Shown: in pieces, positions 63,514-64,000 of the stretch | Numbering within the stretch: position 1 is the stretch's first letter | How the letters are laid out: each line of letters begins with the position of its first letter | Assembly: GCF_004965515.1 (NCBI RefSeq) | Contig: NZ_SSHH01000002.1 | Coordinates: 392,840 to 456,839, forward strand | Length of the DNA stretch: 64,000 nucleotides | DNA from: Alteraurantiacibacter aquimixticola | GTDB taxonomy: Bacteria > Pseudomonadota > Alphaproteobacteria > Sphingomonadales > Sphingomonadaceae | Direction of reading: 5' to 3' | Made by a program: the position numbers and the translations under genes | The notes under the pieces: generated by a model | Told to the model about the DNA's origin: nothing | The model's input: the letters and a program-made list of their open reading frames with translations, nothing else | The model's database searches: none

Positions 63514-64000
63514 ATGCACGGCGGCCATATTTCCCCGATCATGTCTGATGCACTGGTGATTCTTGGAGCAGCGGGGATCGTCATCCCGCTGTTCGCGCGG
63601 TTCCGCATCACGCCGATCATCGGTTTCATCCTCGTCGGCCTGCTGGTCGGCCCCTATGGCCTTGGCCGCATGGTCTATGAGGTCGAATGGCTGACCTATG
63701 TCACCATCACCGATCCCGAGCGGCTCGACCCCTTCGCTGAATTCGGCATCATCCTGCTGCTGTTCACCATCGGGCTGGAGCTGAGCTTCAACCGCCTGTG
63801 GGAATTGCGCCGCCTGGTCTTCGGCCTGGGCGCGCTGGAGCTGCTGATCATCGGATCGCTGCTCGCCGCCTTCCTGTCGATGATGGGGCAGTACTGGACC
63901 GGCGCGCTGGGCCTTGGCCTTGCCCTCGCCTTCTCCTCCACCGCGCTGGTGCTGCCGATCGCGGGCACCAAGACGCCGGTGGGCCGCGCGGCGCTGTCCA
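63514..64000 (+). CDS. KefB-type cation:proton antiporter, N-terminal part (cut by window edge)
   Basis: The reading frame from ATG 63514 continues past the right edge; about 162 residues are visible. GGGGA is just upstream; an alternative ATG 63541 (MSDALVILGAAGIVIPLFAR) would remove nine residues. The visible part has several membrane helices, with ITPIIGFILVGLLVGPYGLG, EFGIILLLFTIGLELSFNRL and LGLALAFSSTALVLPIAG, the CPA2 pattern of KefB/KefC and related Na+(K+)/H+ antiporters. Whether a TrkA-N regulatory domain follows cannot be seen. Confidence 0.88.
   Translation, partial: MHGGHISPIMSDALVILGAAGIVIPLFARFRITPIIGFILVGLLVGPYGLGRMVYEVEWLTYVTITDPERLDPFAEFGIILLLFTIGLELSFNRLWELRRLVFGLGALELLIIGSLLAAFLSMMGQYWTGALGLGLALAFSSTALVLPIAGTKTPVGRAALS

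Overview
The window is a gene-dense, GC-rich stretch of an alphaproteobacterial chromosome, most likely a member of Sphingomonadales (Erythrobacteraceae or a close relative). This placement rests on gene content, not on a search: an FYDLN-acid (TIGR02300) protein, a CpdR-type response regulator, split b and b' ATP synthase subunits, a SapC-family protein, an S16 with a long Ala/Glu tail, and class II EPSP synthase. There are no phage genes, transposases, CRISPR arrays or rRNA genes. Two tRNAs are present, Ala(GGC) and Val(GAC).

Layout. 1-2997: the end of a Mur-ligase-family gene, a probably frameshifted small membrane/zinc-ribbon gene, a small unknown gene, a composite intergenic repeat, a DUF808 membrane protein and a DUF3237 secreted protein. 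3191-4434: the ribosomal operon rpsF-rpsR-rplI, closed by a strong terminator. 4509-8981, minus strand: a lipoprotein beta-propeller, a hydrolase coupled to a barrel-like secreted protein, a lipoprotein and asd. 9243-14569, minus strand: ffh-rpsP-rimM and trmD-rplS. This classic set is split by an ArsR/SRPBCC pair and two small membrane genes. 15035-22808: TIGR02300, then aroA ... cmk ... rpsA. This backbone also carries extra genes: three overlapping small ORFs, an Mpo1-like membrane protein and a membrane adenylate cyclase.

22905-26426: GFA, glyoxalase II, ATP-grasp, dodecin and an esterase lipoprotein. 26509-29105, minus strand: the F0 operon atpI-B-E-b'-b. 29106-29647: a non-coding stretch rich in G-runs and repeats. 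29648-33532, minus strand: the envelope lipid-transport set ydbH-ynbE-ydbL, divergent from radC. 34335-37127: a large secreted transglutaminase-like/TPR protein. 37306-46600: purB, lapA, pyrF, two VOC proteins, trpF, trpB, a small membrane gene, trpA, accD and folC, covering purine, pyrimidine, tryptophan, fatty-acid and folate synthesis. 46604-52480: an AmpG-like transporter, a pseudouridine synthase, rsmD and a UvrD/PcrA helicase. 52486-53706: an isolated AT-rich gene, the clearest sign of horizontal transfer here. 53840-64000: a DEAD-box helicase, an FAD oxidase, SapC, N-formylglutamate amidohydrolase, cpdR, tRNA-Val, icd, a GNAT-nitrilase fusion and the start of a KefB-type antiporter.

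Most of the region is housekeeping. The points that deserve a second look are the AT-rich two-domain gene behind uvrD, the two-module intergenic repeat family, the interrupted trmD and aroA-cmk-rpsA operons, the frameshifted gene at 481-800, the ArsR operator palindrome, and a G-rich tract upstream of the F0 operon. I found no clear new multi-gene system. All domain names come from reading the sequence without database searches.
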